A DNA stretch of 64,000 nucleotides from SZAS-103 sp038226665 (GCA_038226665.1 JBBRQI010000004.1:62001-126000), one strand, 5' to 3'; counted from the first letter of the stretch, positions 37,865-47,177 are shown. A program made the numbers and translations. The notes: a model not told the origin generated them from the letters alone.

Positions 37865-39667
37865 TCACGGCGCGAATTGCAGCCGCGCCAATTCCGCGTA
37901 CAAACCGCCTTGCGCGACGAGTTCCGCATGCGTGCCCTCGGCGACGATGCGACCGTGGTCGAGCACGACGATGCGATCCGCACGCAGCACGGTCGCCAAA
38001 CGATGCGCAATCACCAATGTCGTGCGGCCTTCCATCAGTCGTTCAAGCGCCTGCTGGATTGCGCGCTCGCTTTGGGCGTCGAGCGCGCTGGTGGCTTCGT
38101 CGAGCAGCAGGATCGGCGCGTCTTTCAGCACCGCGCGCGCGATCGCGAGACGCTGCTGCTGTCCTCCAGACAAGCGCGCGCCTTTCTCGCCGAGAAAACT
38201 TTTGTAACCTTCCGGCAATGCGCTGAGGAATTCGTGCGCCTCGGCATTGCGCGCTGCAGCGATGACGTCCTCTTCGCTTGCCTCAAGGCGTCCGTAGCGG
38301 ATGTTCTCCAGCGCGTCGGCACCGAAAATCACCGGGTCCTGCGGAACCAGTGCGATGCGTTCGCGCAATTGCCTCGGATCGAGATCGCGCAGATCGATTC
38401 CATCGACGCGGATCGCGCCTGCGTCGGGATCGTGGAACCGCAGAAGCAACTGCAGCGCCGTGCTCTTGCCAGCGCCGGACGGGCCGACCAGCGCGATGGT
38501 TTCGCCGGGCCGCACGCTCAATGAGAAATCCTCGAGCGCCGCAGTGTCCGGTCGCGCGGGATAGTGGAAGCGCACATGCTCGAACGCGATCGCACCGACC
38601 GGATGCGCGCTGGTCGCTGTTGGCAATGTTTTCGGATTTGCAGGCGCGGCGATGCGCGGCACTTCGGCGAGCAGCTCGTTGATCCGCGCCATGCCGCCGC
38701 CGGCGCGCTGCACTTCGGCCCAGACTTCGCTGAGCGCGCCGACCGAGCCTGCGCCGAACACCGCATAAAACACGAACTGGGTCAGCGTGCCTGCGCTCAT
38801 GCCGCCGCTGATCACATCGTGCGCGCCGATCCACAGCACGCCGGTGATCGCGCCGAACACCAGCATGATCACCGATGCGGTCAGCGTCGCCTGCATGCGC
38901 ACACGCCGGCGCGCAGCGCGATACGCGTTCTCGACCGCACCTGCGAAACGCCCGCTCTCGTGCGTTTCGCGCGCGTAACTCTGCACGGTATGCATCGCGT
39001 TGAGCGTTTCTCCGGCACGTGCGTTGGCATCGGCGATGCGATCCTGGCTGTTGCGCGACATCCCGCGCACGCGCCGGCCGAACAGCACGATCGGCAGGAT
39101 CACCAGTGGAATCCCGATCGCCGCGAAACCTGCAAGGCGCGGACTCGTCACGGTGAGCATCGTCGCTGCACCAATGATCGTGATCGCGCTGCGCAAGGCG
39201 ATCGACATGCTCGACGCGACGACGGTACGCAACAGTTCGGTGTCGGCCGACAAACGCGAAACAAGCTCGCCACTGCGCGTGCGCTCGAAAAACGCCATGT
39301 CCAGGCGCATCAGGCGGTCGTAGAGATTGCGGCGCAGGTCGGCGATCACGCGTTCGCCTAGAAGGCTCACGCAATAGAAACGGCCTGCAGTCGCGAACGC
39401 GAGCACCAGCGCGACAGCGAGCAGCAACAGGAACCAGCGATCGACCGAACCGCTTTGCGCGTGGCTGAAGCCGCGGTCGATCATGTAACGCACCGCAACC
39501 GGCAGCGTCAGCGTCGAAGCCGACGACAGAGCGAGGAAGCCGAGCCAGCCCGCGATCAGCTTCGGATAGCGCCGCACATACGGCCATAGCGCGCGCAATG
39601 GCTGCAGGTTCGTGCGCGCTGGCGCGGCATTTGCAGAGGATGTCGATTCGTCCGCAGGTTGATTCAT
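37865..39667 (-). CDS. ABC exporter (fused permease and ATPase, MsbA/ABCB-like)
   Basis: The ATG at 39667 gives 600 residues; it overlaps the stop of the IMPACT gene as ATGA, which supports both the start and translational coupling. The membrane half (about 20-310) has six helices with LPVAVRYMIDRGFS. The ATPase half has Walker A GPSGAGKST, Q-loop LVPQDPVIF, signature LSGGQQQR, Walker B ILLLDEATSALD and switch His in VIAHRL. Half-size exporters of this type dimerise to move lipids or drugs out. It is the last gene of the sigma/anti-sigma/IMPACT/ABC series on the minus strand. Substrate unknown. Confidence 0.92.
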   Translation of the reverse strand: MNQPADESTSSANAAPARTNLQPLRALWPYVRRYPKLIAGWLGFLALSSASTLTLPVAVRYMIDRGFSHAQSGSVDRWFLLLLAVALVLAFATAGRFYCVSLLGERVIADLRRNLYDRLMRLDMAFFERTRSGELVSRLSADTELLRTVVASSMSIALRSAITIIGAATMLTVTSPRLAGFAAIGIPLVILPIVLFGRRVRGMSRNSQDRIADANARAGETLNAMHTVQSYARETHESGRFAGAVENAYRAARRRVRMQATLTASVIMLVFGAITGVLWIGAHDVISGGMSAGTLTQFVFYAVFGAGSVGALSEVWAEVQRAGGGMARINELLAEVPRIAAPANPKTLPTATSAHPVGAIAFEHVRFHYPARPDTAALEDFSLSVRPGETIALVGPSGAGKSTALQLLLRFHDPDAGAIRVDGIDLRDLDPRQLRERIALVPQDPVIFGADALENIRYGRLEASEEDVIAAARNAEAHEFLSALPEGYKSFLGEKGARLSGGQQQRLAIARAVLKDAPILLLDEATSALDAQSERAIQQALERLMEGRTTLVIAHRLATVLRADRIVVLDHGRIVAEGTHAELVAQGGLYAELARLQFAP

Positions 39668-40257
39668 TCGCTCGCTTCCGTGAGGCATGCGTGGCCACGA
39701 GTGGCGTCGCGCAGCGCGTTTTGCAAGGCCACGACGCGATCGCGACGCAATTCGATCGCGAAGTGCAGGCCATCGCCGGTGAACGTTTCCGCGCGTTTTT
39801 CCGCGCCGAATTGCGCGATGAGCTGATGCACCGTACCGATATGCTCGAAACCGCAGGCGATCATGACCTGCCCCAGTTCGATCAGCGGGATTTTTTCTGC
39901 GGCGCGCAGGCATTCGGACGCCGCGCCGGCGTATGCGCGCACGAGTCCGCCCGCGCCGAGCTTGATGCCGCCGAACCAGCGCGCGACGACCACCATCACG
40001 CGATCGCATTGCTGGCCATCGATCGCCGCCAGGATCGGCCGGCCTGCGGTGCCGGACGGCTCGCCGTCGTCGGATGATCTGTATGCGCCGCCGATGCGAT
40101 ACGCCCAGCAGTGATGGTTTGCATCGGCTGCACGCACTGAAGCGAGATACGAAGGCGCGTCTTCTGCGCTGTCGAGCGCGATCGCCTGCGCGAGAAAGCG
40201 GCTTTTCCTGACGATCGATTCGAAGCGCGCAGGCGCAGCCAGCGTCGACAGGATCAT
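39664..40257 (-). CDS. IMPACT family protein (YigZ-like)
   Basis: Start chosen at the ATG at 40257 (MILSTLAAPARFES), 197 residues, because about 19 residues before KSRF fits YigZ; a TTG at 40302 overlapping the previous stop is the alternative. The UPF0029 signature is clear: KSRFLAQA, DANHHCWAYRIG, SSDDGEPSGTAGRPIL and VARWFGGIKLGAGGL, with the RNA-binding-like C-terminal domain after it. The eukaryotic relative IMPACT affects translational control; YigZ has no firmly known function. Its last bases overlap the ABC exporter start. Confidence 0.92.
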   Translation of the reverse strand: MILSTLAAPARFESIVRKSRFLAQAIALDSAEDAPSYLASVRAADANHHCWAYRIGGAYRSSDDGEPSGTAGRPILAAIDGQQCDRVMVVVARWFGGIKLGAGGLVRAYAGAASECLRAAEKIPLIELGQVMIACGFEHIGTVHQLIAQFGAEKRAETFTGDGLHFAIELRRDRVVALQNALRDATRGHACLTEASE

Positions 40258-40298
40258 CGGGCTGTCTTCGCCTGAAAGTGCATTTGACAACACCGCCT

Positions 40299-41462
40299 TC
40301 AATGCAGCAGTGGAATCAGGTCGTCAGGAATGTCCGCGCCCGGATAACGCAGGCGAAAACGCCGCAGGCTTTCGCGCGCGCCATCGCCATCGGCAGCTTT
40401 CACGCGTGCGCGGATGCGTTGAATCCATTGCGTTGGCGAGAGCTTTGCGTCGTCATCGACGGATGGAAGCATCGCGCCTTCGTCTTTGGCGCGCCTGATC
40501 CGGTTGCCGGTCACTTCAACGCGATCGAGTGATTTGTCCTTCTGCGCATCGGCTGCACGCGCAGCACCCGATGCAGCCATGTCGGATTCCGCTACAGTGG
40601 ATTTCAACGCGTTCGATGCAGTCTTGCCGAGCGCAGGCTGGTCGCGTGCGGCGCCACCGGCAGCTACGGGTGATGCAGGTGTAGCGATGGATGCTGCGGC
40701 TGCGGCATCGCGGCGCGCGGCGTAACCCTGGTCGACCTTGTGTTCCTGGCGTTGATCGACGGCCTGCGCAGGCGGTGGCGGGGCAGGCGGCGCTGGCGGC
40801 ACCGACATTGGCGCCGTGTCCTCCATCACGACCGGCGACATCGGTGCCGGTGTGGACTGCATTCGCGGCGGTATCGGGGTTGGCGGCGGCGGTGGTCCAT
40901 TGACACTTGGGAATGCCTGCGGTGCGGATTTGGCCGCAGACAAACTGCCAATCACTAGCCCCGCACGCCCGGGCATCTGCTTCGGTGGCACTGCTTCGAC
41001 CGGCGCAGCGTTCATCGGCGCAGCGGACTGGATCGGACCAGCGGACTGGGCCGAATCCATATTTCCGGCCGGTGCCACCGCGTCGGTAGCCGCTTGCGGC
41101 TCGACCTGGTCTTTCATCGCTGCAGGTGCTGCTGTATTTGCCGGCACGGACGCTGGTGCCGCGCTTTCTGTCTCGGCAGGTGGCGTGTACACCGCGTCCT
41201 GGCCAGGCGTATGTGTTTTCACGAACAGACCGAGCGCGAGCAACGCGCTAGCCGCGGTGCCGAATCCGACCAGCCAGCGCCGGTCGCGCTTGCGCGGTTG
41301 GGCGAGGTGCACTGCACGGCGCGCGGCGCCGAGGATGCGCGCGTCGAGTTCCGGCGGCGGCGCGCCCACGGGCAGGCTGCGCAGCGCACGCGCGAGTACA
41401 CGCTCAGCTTCGTCGAGCGGTTCCGGCGGCGGCATCTGCGGCGGTAGCGGCGGTTGCGTCAT
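40299..41462 (-). CDS. Putative anti-sigma factor-like membrane protein, proline/alanine-rich
   Basis: The 387-residue protein starts at 41462 with ATGA overlap of the sigma factor's stop, the usual layout of a sigma/anti-sigma pair. A short N-terminal helical part (about 15-60) could bind sigma; one membrane helix lies at about 63-82; then a long Pro/Ala-rich stretch (about 90-300), presumably periplasmic. Residues 312-324 read LDRVEVTGNRIRR, like the plug-start motif of TonB-dependent receptors, and the chain ends in a small helical domain (SPTQWIQRIRARV...LRRFRLRYPGADIP). I do not see a HxxxCxxC zinc motif. The role as anti-sigma factor is inferred from position and topology. Confidence 0.7.
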   Translation of the reverse strand: MTQPPLPPQMPPPEPLDEAERVLARALRSLPVGAPPPELDARILGAARRAVHLAQPRKRDRRWLVGFGTAASALLALGLFVKTHTPGQDAVYTPPAETESAAPASVPANTAAPAAMKDQVEPQAATDAVAPAGNMDSAQSAGPIQSAAPMNAAPVEAVPPKQMPGRAGLVIGSLSAAKSAPQAFPSVNGPPPPPTPIPPRMQSTPAPMSPVVMEDTAPMSVPPAPPAPPPPAQAVDQRQEHKVDQGYAARRDAAAAASIATPASPVAAGGAARDQPALGKTASNALKSTVAESDMAASGAARAADAQKDKSLDRVEVTGNRIRRAKDEGAMLPSVDDDAKLSPTQWIQRIRARVKAADGDGARESLRRFRLRYPGADIPDDLIPLLH

Positions 41463-42007
41463 GAGCCCAGCCTCGTGCGCAGTTTGTCCATGGCGTAGCG
41501 CAAACGGGATTTCACGGTTTCGCGTCCGACTCCTGTGATCTGGGCAATTTCCTCCAGCCCAAGTTCCTGATCCAGCCGCAACAACACCGCTTCGCGTTGC
41601 TCCGGCGGCAATTCCTCAAGTGCAAGCTGCAATTGCCGACGTTGCTCGAACTCGGACAACGCGCGATCGGGCGTGGAAGGATCGGGTTCGCGTTCGGCGC
41701 GTTCGGCGCCATCCTCGACGAAGGTCCCATGCCGGCCCTGCGCGCGCCAGTGATCGGTGAGGCGGTTGCTGGCGATCTGGTACAGCCAGGTGGTGAAGCG
41801 CGCATCCGGGCGATAGCGCTCGCGCGCCGCGATCAGGCGACTCCAGACATCCTGGAAACACTCCTCGGCGAGCGATGGCTGGCGCAGATGCCGCACAAGG
41901 TATCGGAACAGCCCACCGCGATGCCGCGCGTACAGCGTCTCGAACGCACCCACGTCGCCGCGGCCATAAGCGAGCATCAGGGATTCGTCCGTGGGTTCGG
42001 CATCCAT
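41459..42007 (-). CDS. ECF-type RNA polymerase sigma factor
   Basis: The ATG at 42007 (MDAEPTDESLML) gives 182 residues, the usual ECF length; the frame stays open for more than a kilobase upstream, but that part is antisense to the GGDEF-EAL gene. Region 2 is seen as LYARHRGGLFRYLVRHL...AEECFQDVWSRLI and FTTWLYQIASNRLTDHWR; region 4 as LEELPPEQREAVLLRLDQELGLEEIAQITGVGRETVKSRLRYAMDKLR. There is no clear ribosome site. It should direct polymerase to a small regulon, probably including its own operon, when released by the partner encoded next. Confidence 0.92.
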   Translation of the reverse strand: MDAEPTDESLMLAYGRGDVGAFETLYARHRGGLFRYLVRHLRQPSLAEECFQDVWSRLIAARERYRPDARFTTWLYQIASNRLTDHWRAQGRHGTFVEDGAERAEREPDPSTPDRALSEFEQRRQLQLALEELPPEQREAVLLRLDQELGLEEIAQITGVGRETVKSRLRYAMDKLRTRLGS

Positions 42008-42038
42008 GCGCGACAGCGTACGTGATGTTGTCGCTCTT

Positions 42039-42066
42039 GCGCATCCTGCGAAGCGCAAGGATGCGC
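42039..42066. promoter_or_regulatory. Inverted repeat in the divergent sigma/GGDEF-EAL gap
   Basis: GCGCATCCT (42039-42047) and AGGATGCGC (42058-42066) form a perfect 9-base inverted repeat with a 10-base centre, lying 32 bases upstream of the sigma factor start in the region shared by two divergent promoters. A dimeric regulator site or an RNA hairpin in one leader are possible; nothing identifies the factor. Confidence 0.4.
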
Positions 42067-42181
42067 GACGCGCGTAAGGCAGGATGCCGTGAGCGACCGC
42101 ATCCCGTGGGCGACGATCGCGATTTCCACGCAATGCGCCGGCATTGCTATGCTCCGTCCAGGCAGGCAGTTTCGTGGTGAC

Positions 42182-45112
42182 ATGCAACGATCCCCGCACA
42201 TCAGAGTCACTTTCCCCGAGCCGATCGCGGCTTTGCCGCTGCCTGGGGCCGGGCCGATGCGGGACCTCGGCTTCGCGCTTGCCGAGCGCGCGCGCGCCAT
42301 ACCGAGTTTCCGCCAGCTCGCACTGGCGTGGAGCCAGGGCGGCGAACGCGTCGATTGGCGCAGCGGCCCGCTGTCGCCCGAAGTCGATGGCGCGTTGGAT
42401 CGCGCGGTCGCGCATCCGGATGGGCTGGTCGCAACGCACCCGCGCTGTACGACCATCGCATGGCGTGTCGAGCACGCCGACAGCTGGTTCGCGCTGGCGA
42501 TCGAAACAGACCCCTCCGGATTGCAGCACGACTGGAGCCTGCTGATCGACCGCACTCACTTGTTCGGGGCATCGCTGCTCGAGCGCACCCATCTCGGTGC
42601 GCGGGTGCAGCGGTTGCAGAAGGCCGAACAGCTGCAGAGTGCGTTGTATGCGATCGCCGACATGGCCAGCGCGCAGATGGAAATGCCGAAGATGCTGCGC
42701 GGCCTGCACCAGATCGTCGCCGGCCTGATGTACGCCGAGAACTTTTTCATCGCCCTCTACGACGAGGACAAGGACAGCCTGCGGTTCCTGTATTTCGCCG
42801 ACACCCTGGACCAGTACGAAGCCGATCCGGACATGGAGATACCGCTCGAAGCGCTGCCGAACAGTCTGACGGTGGGGTTGATCCGCCACGGCCACGCGCT
42901 GATGGGGCCGTCGGACACGATCCGCGACCAGCTCGGCATGGAGTACGACGACGAGCACGGTCCCGAAAGCACTGCGTGGCTCGGCGTCCCGATGCTCAGC
43001 GACAACAAGGTGCGTGGTGCGATCGTGGTGCAGAGCTACGACGCGAACGTCGGATACGACGACGAGGATCGCGCGCTGCTCACTTATGTCGCGCAGCACA
43101 TACTCACCGCGCTGGAGCGCAAGCAACAGCAATCCGAACTCGAACGCCGCGTATTCGAACGCACCCGCGAACTGGCGATGGCGAACCTCGAGCTGCGCTC
43201 GGAGGTCGTCGAGCGCGAGCATGGTGAGCACCTGCAGCGCGCGCTGTACCGCATCGCCGAGCTCTCGATCGCAGCCGACACGCTCGAGGAGTTCTATGCG
43301 ACCGTGCACAAGGAAGTCGACGAACTGTTGTACGCGCGCAATTTCTACATCGCCTTGCTGTCCGAGGACGGCGACGAGCTCGAGTTCCCGTATTCGGTGG
43401 ACGAACGCGATGTGATCAGGCCGCGCCGCAAGCTCGCGCGTGGATTGACGGAATACGTGTTGCGCACCGGGCGCGCGTTGCTTGCCGACCGTGCCGCGAC
43501 AGACAAACTCGCGAGGGCCGGCGAGGTGCAGACGGTCGGTACGCGTTCGGTATGCTGGCTCGGCGTGCCGTTGCTGCGCGACGAGCGTACCGTCGGCGTG
43601 ATCGCCGTACAGAGCTATTCGCATGACATCCTGTTCAGCGATCGCGACCAGGAATTGCTGACCTTTGTGTCGTTCCACATCGCGAGTGGACTTCTGCGCA
43701 AGCGCGCGCAGGACAACCTGAAAGCCGCGTACGCCGAGCTTGAGCGCCGCGTCGAGGAGCGCACGCGCGAGCTCGCGAACGCCAACCGCAAGCTGCGCGG
43801 CCAGATCGCCGAGCGCGAGCGCGCCGAGGAATCGCTGACCCACCAGGCGCTGCACGACGCGCTCACCGGATTGCCGAATCGCACGCGCCTGCTCGATCGC
43901 ATGCAACGCGCGATGGCCGCGTACCAGCGTGATCCGGAGCATGGTTTCGCGGTGTTGTTCCTCGATCTCGATCGTTTCAAAGTCGTCAACGACAGCGTCG
44001 GCCACCTCGTCGGCGACGAATTGCTCAAGCAGGCCAGTCGCCTGATCGCCGGCGCGGTGCGTTTGCCGGATACCGTCGCGCGCCTCGGTGGTGACGAATT
44101 CGCAGTGCTCGTCGAGGACATCGCGAGTACGAGCGATGCCTGCGATGTGGCGGACAGGATCATCAGCGCGCTGAGCGCGCCGATCAACGTCGCGGGCAAG
44201 GAATTGTTCACCTCGGCGAGCGTGGGCATCGCCTTGGCCGGCGCGCAATACCAGCGTCCGGAAGAATTGCTGCGCGATGCGGACGTCGCGATGTACCGCG
44301 CGAAAAACAAGGGTCGCAATCGCTACGAACTGTTCGATGAGGCGCTGCGTTTCGAGGCCTTGCGCGTGCACGACCTCGAAAGCGACCTGCGGCGCGCGAT
44401 CGCGGCAGGCGATTTCGTCCCGTATTTCCAGCCGATCGTGCGCTTGTCGGATCGTTCGACCATCGGATACGAGGCCTTGCTGCGCTGGCGACATGAGCAG
44501 CGCGGCGTGTTGTTGCCGCTGGATTTCCTCAATGTCGCCGAGGACAGCGGCCTGATCGAACAGATCGACTGGCTGATGTTCGAGGAGACCTGCCGTCGCT
44601 TCAAGACGATCGCCAGAGACAACCAGTACATCAGCATCAATGTATCCCCGCGGCACTTCCGCACGCCCGACCTCGCGCCGCGCCTGCTCGGTCTTGCGCG
44701 GCACCACGGAATCACCCCGGGATACCTGCGCATCGAATTGACCGAAGGCGCGTTGCTCGACAACTCGCAATTGGTGCTCAACACCCTTGAACAGTTGAGC
44801 GATGGCGGAATCACTGCGCAACTGGACGATTTCGGCACCGGATATTCCGCGCTGTCGTACCTGCATCGTTTCCCCATCAAGGCGCTGAAGATCGACCGGT
44901 CGTTCGTCGCGGACCTGATCGTTGCGGAAGGCAAGGACAGTGAAGTCGTCGTGCGCGCGATCCTTGCGCTGTCCAAGTCGCTCGGCATCGACGTGGTGGG
45001 CGAGGGTATCGAGACCGACGCACAATGCGCGTTGCTTGCAGAACTCGGCTGCGATTACGGCCAGGGATTCCTGTTCGCGCATCCGATGCCGATACCCGAC
45101 TTCAGCACCTGA
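42182..45112 (+). CDS. GAF-GAF-GGDEF-EAL cyclic di-GMP signalling protein
   Basis: About 976 residues from the ATG at 42182; a GTG at 42089 with AGGA five bases before it is a possible earlier start, but the extra stretch has weaker coding character. Two GAF modules (about 170-330 and 350-530) lead into GGDEF (about 570-720) and EAL (about 735-975). GGDEF is intact, with RLPD in the inhibitory-site position five residues before it. The EAL residues are present: YEALLRW, SINVSPR, IELTEG, LDDFGTGYS, KIDRSFV, GEGIET, YGQGF. It could both make and break cyclic di-GMP; net activity cannot be read. No membrane segment. Confidence 0.93.
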   Translation: MQRSPHIRVTFPEPIAALPLPGAGPMRDLGFALAERARAIPSFRQLALAWSQGGERVDWRSGPLSPEVDGALDRAVAHPDGLVATHPRCTTIAWRVEHADSWFALAIETDPSGLQHDWSLLIDRTHLFGASLLERTHLGARVQRLQKAEQLQSALYAIADMASAQMEMPKMLRGLHQIVAGLMYAENFFIALYDEDKDSLRFLYFADTLDQYEADPDMEIPLEALPNSLTVGLIRHGHALMGPSDTIRDQLGMEYDDEHGPESTAWLGVPMLSDNKVRGAIVVQSYDANVGYDDEDRALLTYVAQHILTALERKQQQSELERRVFERTRELAMANLELRSEVVEREHGEHLQRALYRIAELSIAADTLEEFYATVHKEVDELLYARNFYIALLSEDGDELEFPYSVDERDVIRPRRKLARGLTEYVLRTGRALLADRAATDKLARAGEVQTVGTRSVCWLGVPLLRDERTVGVIAVQSYSHDILFSDRDQELLTFVSFHIASGLLRKRAQDNLKAAYAELERRVEERTRELANANRKLRGQIAERERAEESLTHQALHDALTGLPNRTRLLDRMQRAMAAYQRDPEHGFAVLFLDLDRFKVVNDSVGHLVGDELLKQASRLIAGAVRLPDTVARLGGDEFAVLVEDIASTSDACDVADRIISALSAPINVAGKELFTSASVGIALAGAQYQRPEELLRDADVAMYRAKNKGRNRYELFDEALRFEALRVHDLESDLRRAIAAGDFVPYFQPIVRLSDRSTIGYEALLRWRHEQRGVLLPLDFLNVAEDSGLIEQIDWLMFEETCRRFKTIARDNQYISINVSPRHFRTPDLAPRLLGLARHHGITPGYLRIELTEGALLDNSQLVLNTLEQLSDGGITAQLDDFGTGYSALSYLHRFPIKALKIDRSFVADLIVAEGKDSEVVVRAILALSKSLGIDVVGEGIETDAQCALLAELGCDYGQGFLFAHPMPIPDFST

Positions 45113-45203
45113 GATGCGTTCGGACAAACTGCGTTGCGCGCCGGGGTGCTGCGCGCAATATGCATGAGTCGGCTTCATTGCAGTCTCGTTAGCAGGCTGG
45201 CGA

Positions 45204-47177
45204 TCAACGTGCCGTCGCGACCGGCGTGGTGCCGCGATCCATGGCGCTCGCCCGCTCGACCAGTTGCTCGAACTCCGCGCGATAACCCCAGCGATCGACG
45301 CCGCCGGTCCCGCGCGCAAGCTTTCCGATCGCTTCCCAGCCGTAGCCGTTCAGGTGTTTGCCGCCGCGCAATGCGTCGGCGAACGCAGCGACCGATGCCG
45401 CGAAGCGCAAACGTGGACTTGCATTCGCGCTGACCTGGCCGAGCTGCAACGGCGTTTCGATCAGCTTGCTGGTTTTCGCGTCGGGTTGTTTGTAACGCAG
45501 GCGCAGCAGGCCAACTTCGCCTTTCGAGCCCGACACCATCGAGCCTGATCGAAGCCCGGGCTTGCCGTAACGCAGCGGGTCGTTCGCTTCGCCTCCGGAA
45601 CCTGCGAGCGTGAGTTCGTACAGTGCGGTCACGTTATGGCCAGCGCCGATCTCGCCGGCATCGATCTTGTCGTTGTTGAAATCCTCGCGACGCAGCGCGC
45701 GATCTTCGTAGCCGATCAACCGGTACTCGCTCACGACCGCGGGATTGAACTCCATCTGGATCTTCACGTCCTTGGCGATTGTCAATAGCGTTGCGCCCAT
45801 TTCCTCGACGAAGACCTTCTTCGCCTCGTTGAGCGAATCGATGTAGGCGTGGTTGCCGTCGCCGATGTCGGCGAGTTGCTCGGCCATCGTGTCGTTGTAG
45901 TTGTCCACGCCGAAGCCGAGCGTCGTCAGCGCGATGCCGCTGTCGCGTTGCTTCGAGACCATCTCCTTGAGCGATCCCGTATCGGAAACGCCGACATTGA
46001 AATCGCCGTCGGTCGCCAGGACGATCCGGTTCGCACCGCCCTTGATGAAGGAACTGCGCGCGGTTGCATAGGCAAGACCGATGCCCGCGCCGCCGTTGGT
46101 CGAGCCGCCAGCGGCGAGCTGATTGAGCGAAGCGAGGATTTCCGCATGGTGGTTCCCCGGCGTCGGCGCAAGCACGAGCCCTGCGGAACCGGCGTACACC
46201 ACGATCGAGACGCGATCCTGCGCGCGCAATTGCGGGACGAGTTGCGCGAAAGCCTGCTTGAGCAGCGGCAACTTGTTCGGCTCGTCCATCGAGCCGGACG
46301 TATCGATCAGGAACACCAGGTTCGCGGGCGGTATGTCGGTGCGTGCAACCTCGTAGCCCTTGATGCCGATCTGCAGTAGCGTGTGTTTCGTGTTCCACGG
46401 CGCTGGCGCCATCTCGGTGGTCACGCGAAACGGCACCGCGCGCGATGTCGGCGCGGGGTAGGCGTAATCGAAATAGTTGATCATTTCTTCCGCGCGCACC
46501 GCATCCGCAGGCGGTCGTTGGCCAGCCGCAAGCATGCGCCGCACGTTCGAATAACTGCCGGTATCGACGTCGATCGAGAATGTCGAAACCGGATTTTCCG
46601 CCGTGCGCTGCACGGGATTATCGTCGTGCGCCGCGTATTTTTCGCCTGCAGAAACGGCCTGTGCGGGGTTCCATGCGGGCGCTGCCATTGTTGCGCGCAC
46701 GCGCGATCCGGTTACCGTCACGCTATCGAGCACGACTCCCGACCCACCGATCGCCTGTTTCATCATTGGCGGCGGCGGCGCGGGCGAAGCAGCAGGTGCG
46801 TATTCTTCCGCGACAACGGGAGCCGGTGTTTCCGCCGGTGCGTCGACAGACATCGTCATTTCACGCATCGGCTGTGCCGCCGCCGCATTTCCGGCGACAA
46901 CCCCGGCCGATTTGAGTTCGGTCTTGTGCGCATCCTTTGCGACTTCATCGCGACGCCCGGGTTCTGCTGCTTGCGCCCGCGTGGATGCAGCCGTTTGCGC
47001 GATGTCAATTTCGGCATTGCCATGGTTCTGGCGCTGATCGGTGGCTGCAACGGCATTCTGCGTGGAGGCCGCTGCATCCTTGTCGACGGCCTGCGACGAG
47101 TGCGGGGTCTGGGTGGTGCTGCAACCTGCGGCGACGAGGCACAGGGCGATACCGAGGGCGAGACGGTTGCGATGCAT
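45204..47177 (-). CDS. von Willebrand factor A domain lipoprotein
   Basis: The ATG at 47177, 8 bases after AAGGAG, gives 657 residues. A lipobox (LVAAGC, Cys 19) makes it a lipoprotein. The next 130 residues are low-complexity, with Ala, Gln and Pro runs. Residues 151-161 read DSVTVTGSRVR, like a TonB-receptor plug start. Then follows the N-terminal module of YfbK-like proteins (NPVSTFSIDVDTGSYSNVRR), a vWA domain with MIDAS motif DTSGSM (292-297) and ATDGDFNVG, and the DUF3520-like C-terminus. vWA domains bind protein partners through a metal. The family is envelope-located and poorly understood. It converges on the cyclic di-GMP gene. Confidence 0.9.
   Translation of the reverse strand: MHRNRLALGIALCLVAAGCSTTQTPHSSQAVDKDAAASTQNAVAATDQRQNHGNAEIDIAQTAASTRAQAAEPGRRDEVAKDAHKTELKSAGVVAGNAAAAQPMREMTMSVDAPAETPAPVVAEEYAPAASPAPPPPMMKQAIGGSGVVLDSVTVTGSRVRATMAAPAWNPAQAVSAGEKYAAHDDNPVQRTAENPVSTFSIDVDTGSYSNVRRMLAAGQRPPADAVRAEEMINYFDYAYPAPTSRAVPFRVTTEMAPAPWNTKHTLLQIGIKGYEVARTDIPPANLVFLIDTSGSMDEPNKLPLLKQAFAQLVPQLRAQDRVSIVVYAGSAGLVLAPTPGNHHAEILASLNQLAAGGSTNGGAGIGLAYATARSSFIKGGANRIVLATDGDFNVGVSDTGSLKEMVSKQRDSGIALTTLGFGVDNYNDTMAEQLADIGDGNHAYIDSLNEAKKVFVEEMGATLLTIAKDVKIQMEFNPAVVSEYRLIGYEDRALRREDFNNDKIDAGEIGAGHNVTALYELTLAGSGGEANDPLRYGKPGLRSGSMVSGSKGEVGLLRLRYKQPDAKTSKLIETPLQLGQVSANASPRLRFAASVAAFADALRGGKHLNGYGWEAIGKLARGTGGVDRWGYRAEFEQLVERASAMDRGTTPVATAR

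Noticed and set aside
45113..45203. Hairpin TTGCGCG/CGCGCAA as a shared terminator between convergent genes
   Set aside because: Only seven pairs, a long loop and no T-run on either strand.
42008..45319. Extension of the sigma factor frame by about 1100 codons
   Set aside because: The extra part is antisense to the GGDEF-EAL gene; ECF sigma factors are about 180 residues, and the ATG at 42007 fits.
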